The position numbers and the translations under genes are program-made. DNA of 64,000 nucleotides from positions 13,541 to 77,540 of the forward strand of contig JAZKIY010000016.1 in NCBI GenBank assembly GCA_040384665.1, read 5' to 3'. Position 1 is the first letter of the stretch. The number at the start of each line of letters is the position of its first letter. The notes under the pieces were generated by a model. The model saw nothing but the letters and a program-made list of their open reading frames with translations, was not told the DNA's origin and ran no database searches. The DNA comes from PCRC01 sp040384665. GTDB lineage: Bacteria > Pseudomonadota > Gammaproteobacteria > Burkholderiales > Burkholderiaceae_C. Positions 7,831 through 15,494 of the stretch are shown piece by piece.

Positions 7831-8547
7831 TCAGCCGCCTTTCTTCATGGGCACCACGTTGGCAACGCCACTGGTGCTGACACGTGCACCGGTCACAAAG
7901 TAGGCATGCAGGTCATGGGCAAAGCGGTTCAGCTTGGACAGCACCGACTTGTTGCCACGCACCAGCGCGTTGTAGCCCAGCACGGCGGGGATGGCCACAG
8001 CCAGACCCAGTGCGGTCATGATCAATGCTTCGCCAATGGGGCCAGCCACCTTGTCGATGGTGGCCTGGCCGGCGGCACCAATGCCCAGCAGCGCGTGGTA
8101 AATGCCCCAGACCGTGCCAAACAGGCCAACAAAGGGGGCGGTAGAACCAACCGAAGCCAGAATGGCCAGGCCGGACTGCATCTTGGCGGTGAACTCGTCA
8201 AGGTTGTTGCGCAGGCAGCGCGTCACCCAGTCGCTCACGTCCAGGCTGTCGTGCAGGTGGGCCTGGGTGTTGCGGTGGTGGCTGGTGGCTTCACGCCCTT
8301 CGATGGCGAGCTGGTGGAACGGGTTGTCGGCGTCAGGGCCGAGCTGCTTCAGGCCGCTGGCGAAATCGGGGTTGTGCCAGAAGTCCTGTGCCCGGCTGGC
8401 CAGGCGCTTGTATTTCATCAGGTCCAGTGTCTTGATGATGATCACCATCCACGAGGCCAACGACATGGCCAGCAGCAGCAGAAAGACCGCCTTGGTGACC
8501 AGATCGCCCTGCGACCAGACGTTCAAAAGACCGAGTTGGGATTCCAT
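7831..8547 (-). CDS. exbB: TonB-system proton channel ExbB
   Basis: A 238-residue MotA/TolQ/ExbB family protein with three membrane segments: near residues 15-40 (VFLLLLAMSLASWMVIIIK), and two C-terminal ones around GLAILASVGSTAPFVGLFGTVWGIYHALLG and the ALGLAVAIPAVLGYNALVRG helix. The GTVWGI stretch is the family signature. The start is preceded by GGAGAAACT, a good ribosome-binding site. Order tonB-exbB-exbD with gaps of 15 and 2 bp. Confidence 0.93.
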   Translation of the reverse strand: MESQLGLLNVWSQGDLVTKAVFLLLLAMSLASWMVIIIKTLDLMKYKRLASRAQDFWHNPDFASGLKQLGPDADNPFHQLAIEGREATSHHRNTQAHLHDSLDVSDWVTRCLRNNLDEFTAKMQSGLAILASVGSTAPFVGLFGTVWGIYHALLGIGAAGQATIDKVAGPIGEALIMTALGLAVAIPAVLGYNALVRGNKSVLSKLNRFAHDLHAYFVTGARVSTSGVANVVPMKKGG

Positions 8548-8562
8548 AGTTTCTCCAGAGAA

Positions 8563-9255
8563 TTATTCAAGAACAAAATTGATTGGCACGTCAAACCACA
8601 TGGTTTCCGCAACGCCGGCACGTTTGCCGGGCACATAGCGCCAGCGCAGCACAGTGTTCAGGGCGGTCTGGTCCAAGCGGTCAAAACCGCTGGAGCGCTT
8701 GATCTCGCCTTTGTCCGCAGTGCCATTGACGTTGATCAAGACGCGGATGACCACCTTGCCTTGCTCGCCCAGCCGTTTGCTGACGGGTGGGTAGGGCGGT
8801 TTGGGGTTCTGCAGGTAGTCGGCATCGCTGGACGGCAGCTCCACTTTCGGGGGCGCGGGTGGTGCTGGCGGCGCAGCAACGGCCACTGGCGCCACGGGCA
8901 CCAACACCGGCGGCGCAGGGATCGGGTCCGCCACGCCGGTGGGTGCGGTGGGAGAGGGGGTTGGGTCTGGAATGGCTTGCAGCTGCGGTGGCGGAGATGC
9001 CTGAACCTTCTGCACCACCGGTTGTGGCTTGACCGGCACCGGTGCCGGTGGTGGTGGCACCACCTTGGGTGCGGGCGGTTCAATGAATTCGCTCAGGATG
9101 GCTGCCGGGACGATGATCTCGACAGCGCGGCGCAACAGGCCACTTTGCAGGGCCCACAGTGCGGCCACGTGGAAAACCACCACGCTCAGGGCGATCACGG
9201 CGTTGCGGCTGAGGCCAGAGCTCGGCTGGGTTGGGGTAGGCAGGGTCATGGTCAT
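8563..9255 (-). CDS. tonB: TonB energy transducer
   Basis: A 230-residue protein with an N-terminal membrane anchor (about residues 18-40) and a long Pro-rich periplasmic spacer (PPAPKVVPPPPAPVPVKPQP and following). The C-terminal TonB domain starts at YLQNPKPPYPPVSKRLGEQG and continues with VLINVNGTADKGEIKRSSG. It contacts TonB boxes of outer-membrane receptors such as the one encoded at 11594-14014. ATG 9255 or the in-frame ATG at 9249 could be the start; neither has a strong ribosome-binding site. Confidence 0.92.
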   Translation of the reverse strand: MTMTLPTPTQPSSGLSRNAVIALSVVVFHVAALWALQSGLLRRAVEIIVPAAILSEFIEPPAPKVVPPPPAPVPVKPQPVVQKVQASPPPQLQAIPDPTPSPTAPTGVADPIPAPPVLVPVAPVAVAAPPAPPAPPKVELPSSDADYLQNPKPPYPPVSKRLGEQGKVVIRVLINVNGTADKGEIKRSSGFDRLDQTALNTVLRWRYVPGKRAGVAETMWFDVPINFVLE

Positions 9256-9323
9256 GGGGGCGGGGAGAACATCGGACTATAGGCAACTGCAGCGACAAAT
9301 GCCGTGCAGCATGAACACCGTGC

Positions 9324-9398
9324 CTAGCGGCGGAACACCCACCAGGCCGACAGCACAATGGCGATCAGGCTACCGACAACGATGGCCAGGTATTCCAT
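9324..9398 (-). CDS. Putative 24-residue single-helix membrane protein
   Basis: MEYLAIVVGSLIAIVLSAWW then VFRR and a TAG stop: one hydrophobic helix with a positively charged C-terminal end. The ATG is preceded by CGGAGAACC, a good ribosome-binding site with correct spacing. The first 34 bases overlap the 3' end of bfd in another frame, and tonB begins 68 bp downstream. I do not recognise a family. It could be a genuine small membrane protein of the Ton operon or a chance ORF. Confidence 0.5.
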   Translation of the reverse strand: MEYLAIVVGSLIAIVLSAWWVFRR

Positions 9399-9625
9399 GG
9401 TTCTCCGCCGGTGGAATCAGGGCTGTGTGCTGTGCCCTCGCGGCGCAGCGCGGCCAAGGGACAACCCCCACCACATTGCGCCACCACCTCGCGTGCACAG
9501 CCTTCGCACTGGCCACACTGGGTGGCAACGCCCAATTCAAACTGGATCTCGTCAAAGCCCATGCCAGCGCGGGCATGCCGGGCAATGTCGCGGTCAGAGA
9601 CTCGGTGGCAGATGCAGATGATCAT
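9365..9625 (-). CDS. bfd: Bacterioferritin-associated ferredoxin
   Basis: A small [2Fe-2S] protein that reduces bacterioferritin to release stored iron. The N-terminus MIICICHRVSDRDI and later CGQCEGCAREVV supply the Bfd cysteines (CxC...CxxC). ATG 9625 gives 86 residues against about 64 in E. coli, with a C-terminal extension after CPLAALRRE. The earlier in-frame start would add 20 residues of promoter-derived sequence and is rejected. No bacterioferritin gene lies in the window. It is probably the first gene of the bfd-tonB-exbB-exbD transcript. Confidence 0.88.
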   Translation of the reverse strand: MIICICHRVSDRDIARHARAGMGFDEIQFELGVATQCGQCEGCAREVVAQCGGGCPLAALRREGTAHSPDSTGGEPWNTWPSLSVA

Positions 9626-9650
9626 GGCGAAGTGCAATTGTGTTAACGCT

Positions 9651-9680
9651 ATTATAAATGCGAACGGGTTGCATTTGCAA
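9651..9680 (-). promoter_or_regulatory. bfd promoter with overlapping Fur-box-like palindrome
   Basis: On the minus strand TTGCAA (9680-9675), an 18-bp spacer and a perfect TATAAT (9656-9651). The spacer is occupied by AATGCGAACGGGTTGCATT (9657-9675, plus-strand reading), a 19-bp palindrome with seven of nine pairs matching. Its position would block the polymerase, as expected for Fur. It probably drives bfd and the Ton genes. Confidence 0.55.
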
Positions 9681-9712
9681 TTCAATGGGGATTTTTTTAA
9701 CGCTTTACCTGT

Positions 9713-10840
9713 TCAATCGCTGTCTGCGCGCCACAAGATGGCCTCGGTGGCGTCGGCCAATGTGGCGCAGCCGCACAGCGCCATGGCGATTTCCAGTTCA
9801 TCCCGGAGCAAACGCAGCACGTGGGCAACGCCCACCGCACCGGCATTCGCCAGTCCATAGACATACGGCCTTCCCACCAACACGGCCGTGGCGCCGAGGG
9901 CGACCGCCTTCAGCACGTCTGTGCCCCGGCGGATGCCGCCATCCACCAGCAAGGGCAGGGTGCCCTGCAAGGCATCGGCCACGCGGGGCAGCACGGCCGC
10001 GGTGGCCGGGCTGGTGTCCAGCGTGCGGCCTCCGTGGTTGGAGACCACCAGCGCGGCCACACCGCGCTGTGCAGCCTCTTTGGCATCGTCGGGGTGCATC
10101 ACGCCTTTCAGAACGATGGGCAGACGCGTCACCCCTTGGAGCCATTCCAGGTCTTCCCAGGTGGCGGCATGGCGGAGCAGGCCGTCAAACAGCGCGCTTT
10201 GGTGGTGTTGCAAAGAAAGCGCAGGCGCAGGTGGCATGCCGGCCAGGTTGACCGCACTGACGCCGGCCGGCAAACGAAAGCCCACCCGGCGTTCCCGGTC
10301 GCGGGCCCCATGGGTGGGCGCGTCCACGGTGAGCACCAGGGCCTCATAACCGCCACGCTCGGCACGCGCCACCAGTTCCCGGGTAAATCCTCGGTCGTGC
10401 TGCAGGTACAACTGGAACCACAGCGGCCCACGCCCTGGTTCGTGCAGCACGGCTTCTGCCACCGCTTCCAGTGCGACGCTGGCTTGGGTGCTGAGGACCA
10501 TGCCGGCGCCCAGAGCCGCAGCGGCGTGGGCACAGGCCAATTCACCGTCGGGGTGCGCCATCCGCTGGTAGGCCACCGGCGCCAGCAGGATGGGGTGCTG
10601 CAAGGCATGGCCCAGCAAATGGGTGCGTGTGTGGCCGCCAGCCAGTGGGCGCAACACGCGCGGTTGCAGTTGCAGGGCGTCCCAGGTGTTGCGGTTGGCA
10701 CGGAGGGTGATTTCATCGCCAGCCCCACCCGAAAAGTAGGCCCAGGCGTTGTCATCCATCACGCTGCGGGCATGCTGCTCATGGTCTGCCAGCGTCACCA
10801 CCCCAGGGGGGATCGTGGCCAACTGGGGCGCCTGGCTCAT
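9713..10840 (-). CDS. FMN-dependent alpha-hydroxy-acid oxidase/dehydrogenase (LldD family)
   Basis: A 375-residue TIM-barrel flavoprotein that oxidises 2-hydroxy acids such as L-lactate or glycolate. It shows the substrate/FMN segments AYFSGGAGDEITLRAN, LLAPVAYQRMAHPDGE, VLTVDAPTHGARDRERR, and the active-site run VVSNHGGRTLD with catalytic His, then LLVDGGIRRGTDVLKA and VLVGRPYVYGLA. ATG 10840 overlaps the piuC stop (ATGA), which favours it over an in-frame start 12 bases upstream. Its place inside an iron-uptake operon is unusual. The substrate cannot be told from sequence. Confidence 0.88.
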   Translation of the reverse strand: MSQAPQLATIPPGVVTLADHEQHARSVMDDNAWAYFSGGAGDEITLRANRNTWDALQLQPRVLRPLAGGHTRTHLLGHALQHPILLAPVAYQRMAHPDGELACAHAAAALGAGMVLSTQASVALEAVAEAVLHEPGRGPLWFQLYLQHDRGFTRELVARAERGGYEALVLTVDAPTHGARDRERRVGFRLPAGVSAVNLAGMPPAPALSLQHHQSALFDGLLRHAATWEDLEWLQGVTRLPIVLKGVMHPDDAKEAAQRGVAALVVSNHGGRTLDTSPATAAVLPRVADALQGTLPLLVDGGIRRGTDVLKAVALGATAVLVGRPYVYGLANAGAVGVAHVLRLLRDELEIAMALCGCATLADATEAILWRADSD

Positions 10841-11520
10841 GTGTCGGCCCACATCCGCAAGAGGTTGTGGTAATTACCAGTCAAGGCCACCGTGGCTGCG
10901 TTTTCACCATGTTCTGCGCGCAGTTGCAGCAAGGCCGTGTCCATGTCAAACAGCAGCTGGCGTTGCGCGTCGCTGCGCACCATGCTCTCAACCCAGAAGA
11001 AGCACGCCAGGCGCTCGCCGCGCGTGACCGGTGTGACCTGGTGCACCCGGTTGGCGGGGTACAGCAGCAGGTGACCTGCCGGGAGTTTGAAACGCTGGGG
11101 GGCTGGCGTGTCCTGAATCACCAGTTCGCCTCCGTCATAGCTCTGTGGGTCTGACAGGAACAGCGTGCACGACAGGTCTGTGCGTACTTTCTGGCCGTTG
11201 TCGGGCTGGTAACGGACGGCGCTGTCCACATGGTCGCCGTAGTGGTTGCTGTTGCCGCCGTAGCGGTTGAACTGCGGTGCCAGCACACGCTTGGGCAGAC
11301 AGGCCGAGAAAAATGCCAATTGGCGGTCCAGCGCCGCGAGCACCAGGGGGCGCAGTGCCCGCGCGGCATCACACGTGTGTGGCAACTGCTCGTTGTTCTT
11401 GACCAGTACCGCCTGGCTGCCGGCGCTGGCCCGACCATCGGACCACGGCGCCGTGGCCAGCAGGCGACGGGCTTGTTGAAGCTCGTCAGGGGTGAGTACG
11501 TCAGGAACTTTCAGCAGCAT
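10837..11520 (-). CDS. piuC: Fe(II)/2-oxoglutarate-dependent dioxygenase, PiuC/YbiX family
   Basis: A 227-residue PKHD-type hydroxylase. The iron ligands are visible as HxD in GDHVDSAVRY and a distal His in PANRVHQVTPVTRGERLA, followed by the Arg that binds 2-oxoglutarate. The N-terminus LLKVPDVLTPDELQQAR is typical. In other proteobacteria piuC lies next to a fiu/piuA catecholate receptor gene and is iron-repressed, as here, 73 bp after the receptor gene. The substrate is not known. Confidence 0.92.
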   Translation of the reverse strand: MLLKVPDVLTPDELQQARRLLATAPWSDGRASAGSQAVLVKNNEQLPHTCDAARALRPLVLAALDRQLAFFSACLPKRVLAPQFNRYGGNSNHYGDHVDSAVRYQPDNGQKVRTDLSCTLFLSDPQSYDGGELVIQDTPAPQRFKLPAGHLLLYPANRVHQVTPVTRGERLACFFWVESMVRSDAQRQLLFDMDTALLQLRAEHGENAATVALTGNYHNLLRMWADT

Positions 11521-11547
11521 GGGCAGGATTGTGTCGCTAAAAAGGAA

Positions 11548-11575
11548 AAGCCGATCCCACGCATGGGATCGGCTT
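11548..11575 (-). terminator. Hairpin terminator between receptor gene and piuC
   Basis: Perfect 12-bp stem (11548-11559 with 11564-11575) around CGCA. On the minus strand it is followed by TTCCTTTTTAG. It lies after the receptor stop and 28 bp before the piuC start, so it should reduce read-through into piuC. Confidence 0.8.
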
Positions 11576-11593
11576 GCAGAAGGATGGCAGTTC

Positions 11594-14014
11594 TTAGAAC
11601 TTGGCTGACAGGCTCACGTACAGCAGGCGACCGGCACCAGGGATGTAGTGGCCACGGTACAGAGACTCGCCATACAGTTTGTTGGTGATGTTGCTCAGGG
11701 TGGCCTTCACCAGGAACTTCTCGTTGATTTTGTATTCGGCCAGCAAATCGGCCGTGACAAAACCGGGCACCTCAAAGATAGGGGCCGTCACATCGGCGGG
11801 TGCCTGGCTGCTGCGCAGGTTCAGGCCACCGCCAAAGCGCCACTGCGGCGTGACCTGGTAAGTGCTGAAAACCGTGCCGCTGTGCTTGGGGCTCAGGCCA
11901 GGGCGGTCACCCACACGGTTGCCAACGGTGTTGACGTTGGACGCAGCGTTGTCGACCACGGCAATGGGCAGCCAGGTGTACGAGGCGAAGATTTCCCACT
12001 TCGGTGTTGGGCGGCCAGACAGGTCGATTTCAAAGCCAGTGGCGTGGCGCTTGCCAGACAGCAGCAAACGGGTGGCTGCTGTGTCCGGATCGGTGTTCCG
12101 TTCATTGGTTTTGGTGGTGCGGAAAATCGCCAGACGGGTGGTGAAACGTTTGTCGGCCGAGTCCAACTTGGCACCGAATTCGATGTTTTCGCTTTGTTCC
12201 GGTGGCGTGTTGGCGCTCAATGCGTTGTACGAGTAGGTGTCACCCGAGGTGTTGAACGAGGTACCGTACGAGAAGTGGAACGAGTCCAGATCGTTGGGTT
12301 GGTACAGAACGCCAACACGTTTGCTCACCTCGGAGATTTTTTGGCGGAAAGTGGTCGTTGTGGTGGGGCCTGCCGCGTTGTTGGGAATGGCGAAGTTGTC
12401 GTAGACGCCGTCCAGATGGTCATAACGCAGGCCGCCGAGCAACTTCCAGTGGGGGGCGACTTGCACCAGATCCTGGGCATAGATGCCGACGTTCTTGGCG
12501 GTGAATTCATTGCCAACCCGGAATATGCGCGCGCCTTCATTGATGGAAGCGCCATCGTTGGGTGTGCCGGCCGTGGTGGGTGGTTTGACAAGGTCTACAC
12601 CGCCTTGTGCGGCGCTTCTGGCGGCGTACACCGTCTTCTCTTCCTGCGCAAAGTCAACACCCGTCTGCAGCGTGTGCTTGACGCCGAGCGCGTCAAACTT
12701 GGTGCTCAGGTCAGACTGCGCGTGGATGGTTTTGAAGTCCTGAACCTTGAGTTGGGTGCCCCGCGTGAGGACCGTGTTCGGACCGAAGTTGGTGAGGTCA
12801 ACGGCGGCCGGGTTGCGAATCGTGCCCGTGGTGCCGGCAAAACGCACGGTACCGGCACGCTGGTCGCGTTCGAAGTCGCCAACACGGACCTGGCTGACCA
12901 ATTCACTGCCATTGCCAAAGCGGTGGGTGTGGCTGAAACGGGCCACCTTGGCACCGCCTGCGCTGTAGTCGCTGGCCATACCGAAGTAGGCGTCGGGTGC
13001 CAGGCTGCCGATGAGGGTGTTGGTTGATTGCGAGTCTGTGGCCCGTGGACGGATGTACGGAATGCCGTAGTTCATGCCGTTGTTGTTGTCCAGGTAGTAC
13101 AGGCTGGCCAGGAATTCGTCCGAGGTGCCAATGCCCCAGCGGTACGACAGGGCCAAGCCGCCTTTGTCCAGACTGCTGCCGCTGCCGTTGTTGTCGGCCT
13201 TGGTGCGCATCGCGGTGATGCGCAAACCGGCGTCCGGGTTGGTGTTGATGTTGAAGTCACCCACGATGCGCCGGTACTGGTGGCTGCCGATGGTGGTGGT
13301 GATTTCGTTCTCGTTGATCGCACGTGGAATTTTGCTGACCTGGTTGACCGCACCACCGGTGGAGCCCCGGCCGAACAGCAGCGAAGCCGAGCCGCGCAGC
13401 ACCTCAACGCGGTCCAGGTTGAACGTGTCGCGGTCGTAGAAGGCGGGGTCACGCACGCCATCCAGAAAAATGTCACCGGTGCCGGCGAGCGAGAAGCCGC
13501 GCAGGCGAATGTCTTCCTCACCGCCTTCGGCTGCGAGGAAGGTCACGCCGGAAGTCTGGCGCAGGGCGTCCTTGACGGTGTCCAGGTTGCGGTCGCTGAT
13601 CAGCTTTTCGGTGACCACGGTGATCGACTGTGGAATGTCACGCAGTTCCTGTTTGCCCTTGCCAATCGTGGTGGTGGTGGCGCGCACCGAGTCTTTGCCT
13701 TGCGCTTCTTCGCGCTTGTCGGTCACGGTGACCTGTTTCAGGGTTTGGCCTTCTGCAGGGGCCGCAGCTGGTTTGGGCGCTGCAGGATTCACAGTTGCTT
13801 GTGCCAGGAGGGTGGTGCTGTCTGCAGCCGGGCTGGCCGTTTCCGTGGGGGCGGCTGCTGTGCTGTCGTCGGCAGTCTGTGCCCAACCGGACACCGATGC
13901 GGCCAGCATCAGCGCGCTCAAGGGAAGCCGTGCGAAGCCGGCAGCAGACGGTGAACTGTGGTTGGATGGAAATTGTTTTTTTGCCAAAATGGCCTCCGTT
14001 TGATGGCGAGCCAT
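11594..14014 (-). CDS. fiu: TonB-dependent catecholate siderophore receptor (Fiu/PiuA type)
   Basis: An 806-residue outer-membrane receptor. A signal peptide (LPLSALMLAASVSGWAQ) is followed by an Ala/Pro-rich linker and a TonB-box region around LKQVTVTDKREE. The plug domain has ELRDIPQSITVVTEKLI, TSGVTFLAAEGGEEDIRLRG and RVEVLRGSASLLFGRGSTGG. A 22-strand barrel is expected, and the protein ends in YVSLSAKF with the terminal aromatic residue recognised by BAM. Neighbouring piuC supports a Fiu/PiuA role in monomeric catechol-iron uptake. A Fur-box candidate lies about 90 bp upstream. The ligand is inferred from the family. Confidence 0.92.
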   Translation of the reverse strand: MARHQTEAILAKKQFPSNHSSPSAAGFARLPLSALMLAASVSGWAQTADDSTAAAPTETASPAADSTTLLAQATVNPAAPKPAAAPAEGQTLKQVTVTDKREEAQGKDSVRATTTTIGKGKQELRDIPQSITVVTEKLISDRNLDTVKDALRQTSGVTFLAAEGGEEDIRLRGFSLAGTGDIFLDGVRDPAFYDRDTFNLDRVEVLRGSASLLFGRGSTGGAVNQVSKIPRAINENEITTTIGSHQYRRIVGDFNINTNPDAGLRITAMRTKADNNGSGSSLDKGGLALSYRWGIGTSDEFLASLYYLDNNNGMNYGIPYIRPRATDSQSTNTLIGSLAPDAYFGMASDYSAGGAKVARFSHTHRFGNGSELVSQVRVGDFERDQRAGTVRFAGTTGTIRNPAAVDLTNFGPNTVLTRGTQLKVQDFKTIHAQSDLSTKFDALGVKHTLQTGVDFAQEEKTVYAARSAAQGGVDLVKPPTTAGTPNDGASINEGARIFRVGNEFTAKNVGIYAQDLVQVAPHWKLLGGLRYDHLDGVYDNFAIPNNAAGPTTTTTFRQKISEVSKRVGVLYQPNDLDSFHFSYGTSFNTSGDTYSYNALSANTPPEQSENIEFGAKLDSADKRFTTRLAIFRTTKTNERNTDPDTAATRLLLSGKRHATGFEIDLSGRPTPKWEIFASYTWLPIAVVDNAASNVNTVGNRVGDRPGLSPKHSGTVFSTYQVTPQWRFGGGLNLRSSQAPADVTAPIFEVPGFVTADLLAEYKINEKFLVKATLSNITNKLYGESLYRGHYIPGAGRLLYVSLSAKF

Positions 14015-14104
14015 GGGTGGCTCGATTGTTGTCAGAGGCTGGCTGGGGCGCCCAAAGAGGGCGCAGAAATGGCTTGCGACTGCGTTGGCCGCGAGCTTAA
14101 ATCA

Positions 14105-14123
14105 AATAAGAACGATTCTTGTC
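14105..14123 (-). promoter_or_regulatory. Fur-box-like site upstream of the receptor gene
   Basis: AATAAGAACGATTCTTGTC, with the symmetric core AAGAA-cga-TTCTT. It resembles the AAnGAATnATTCTCATT type of Fur box. It lies 91 bp upstream of the receptor start codon, where iron-responsive repression is expected. Confidence 0.6.
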
Positions 14124-14144
14124 AAGATTCGTACTTTTTGCGAG

Positions 14145-14174
14145 GCGTCGTTGGTTTTTTACAACCAACGACGC
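14145..14174. terminator. Hairpin between aminotransferase and receptor genes
   Basis: Perfect 12-bp inverted repeat, GCGTCGTTGGTT (14145-14156) with AACCAACGACGC (14163-14174), loop TTTTAC. It follows the aminotransferase stop (minus strand) by 7 bp. No T-run follows on either strand, so efficiency as a terminator is doubtful. Confidence 0.5.
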
Positions 14175-14181
14175 AGGGGGC

Positions 14182-15378
14182 TCAGACGACTTTGGCGATG
14201 GACGCGCAGACGTGGTCGATGTTTTTGCTGTTCAGCGCGGCGACGCACATGCGGCCGGTGTCGGTGCCGTACACGCCGAACTCGCTGCGCAGGCGCACCA
14301 TCTGGTCCTTGGAGAGGCCCGAGTAGCTGAACATGCCGATCTGGGTGGTGATGAAGGACATGTCCTGCTTCACGCCAGCGGCCTTCAGGCCGTCGACCAG
14401 CTTCTGGCGCATGGCCTTGATGCGCACGCGCATCTCACCCAGCTCTTTTTCCCACAGCGTGCGCAGCGCGGAGTCGTTCAACACAGCGGCCACCACAGCA
14501 CCGCCGTGGGTGGGCGGGTTGCTGTAGTTGGTGCGGATCACAATCTTCAGCTGGCTCAGCACGCGGCCGGCTTCTTCCTGGTTGTCGCACAACACGCTCA
14601 GTGCGCCGACGCGCTCACCGTACAGGCTGAAACTCTTGCTGAAGCTGGTGGACACAAAAAAGCTCAGGCCGGCAGCGACGAATTTGGCGATCACGGCGCC
14701 GTCTTCGGCAATCCCGTGGCCAAAGCCCTGGTAAGCCATGTCGAGGAAAGCCACCAACTGCTTGCTTTTGACTGCCGCGACCACTTGGTCCCATTGCGCA
14801 GCGGTGATGTCGTAGCCGGTGGGGTTGTGGCAGCAGGCGTGCAACACCACGATGGTGCCTGCGGGTGCCGCATTCAACGCGCCGAGCATGCCGTCGAAAT
14901 TCACGCCACGGGCCACAGCGTCGTAGTACGGGTAGGTGTCGACTGCAAAGCCGGCGTTGGTGAACAGCGCGCGGTGGTTTTCCCAGCTCGGGTCGCTGAT
15001 CAGCACGGTGGCGTTGGGGTTCAGGCGTTTCAGAAAATCGGCGCCCACCTTCAGGCCACCGGTACCGCCAATCGCCTGGATGGTGGCCACGCGACCCGAC
15101 TTGACGGGCTCGCTGTCGGTGCCGAACACGAGGCCCTTGACGGCCGCGTCGTACGCCGCAATGCCGTCGATGGGCAGGTAGCCGCGCGCCTTGGGCGATG
15201 CCATCATGGCTTTTTCAGCGGCTTGCACGCATTCGAGCAGGGGCAGCTTGCCGTTGTCGTCGTAATAAACACCCACACCGAGGTTGACCTTGGCCGGGTT
15301 GTTGTCGGCGTTGAACTGCTCGTTGAGACCCAGAATTGGGTCGCGCGGGGCCATTTCGACGGCGGTGAAGAGAGACAT
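14182..15378 (-). CDS. tyrB: Aromatic/aspartate aminotransferase (class I, TyrB-like)
   Basis: A PLP enzyme of 398 residues that transfers amino groups between aspartate or aromatic amino acids and 2-oxo acids. It shows ILGLNEQFNADNNPAKVNLGVG at the N-terminus (split here for length), ACCHNPTGYDIT, DMAYQGFG, the PLP-lysine segment SFSKSFSLYGERVGAL, and the substrate Arg region FGVYGTDTGRMCVAALN. ATG 15378 is chosen because homology begins there and AAGGA precedes it. It is divergent from uvrB. TyrB and AspC cannot be separated by eye. Confidence 0.9.
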   Translation of the reverse strand: MSLFTAVEMAPRDPILGLNEQFNADNNPAKVNLGVGVYYDDNGKLPLLECVQAAEKAMMASPKARGYLPIDGIAAYDAAVKGLVFGTDSEPVKSGRVATIQAIGGTGGLKVGADFLKRLNPNATVLISDPSWENHRALFTNAGFAVDTYPYYDAVARGVNFDGMLGALNAAPAGTIVVLHACCHNPTGYDITAAQWDQVVAAVKSKQLVAFLDMAYQGFGHGIAEDGAVIAKFVAAGLSFFVSTSFSKSFSLYGERVGALSVLCDNQEEAGRVLSQLKIVIRTNYSNPPTHGGAVVAAVLNDSALRTLWEKELGEMRVRIKAMRQKLVDGLKAAGVKQDMSFITTQIGMFSYSGLSKDQMVRLRSEFGVYGTDTGRMCVAALNSKNIDHVCASIAKVV

Positions 15379-15494
15379 GGAGAGTCCTTGGCAGGTGGTT
15401 GTATGGGGCGCGGGCCGGTGCCCAAGCGCATGGTCCGAAGGTGTTGTACGCTGTCGGGTTGGCCCAATTTTAAGGGTTGTCCCGAGGTAGCCCC

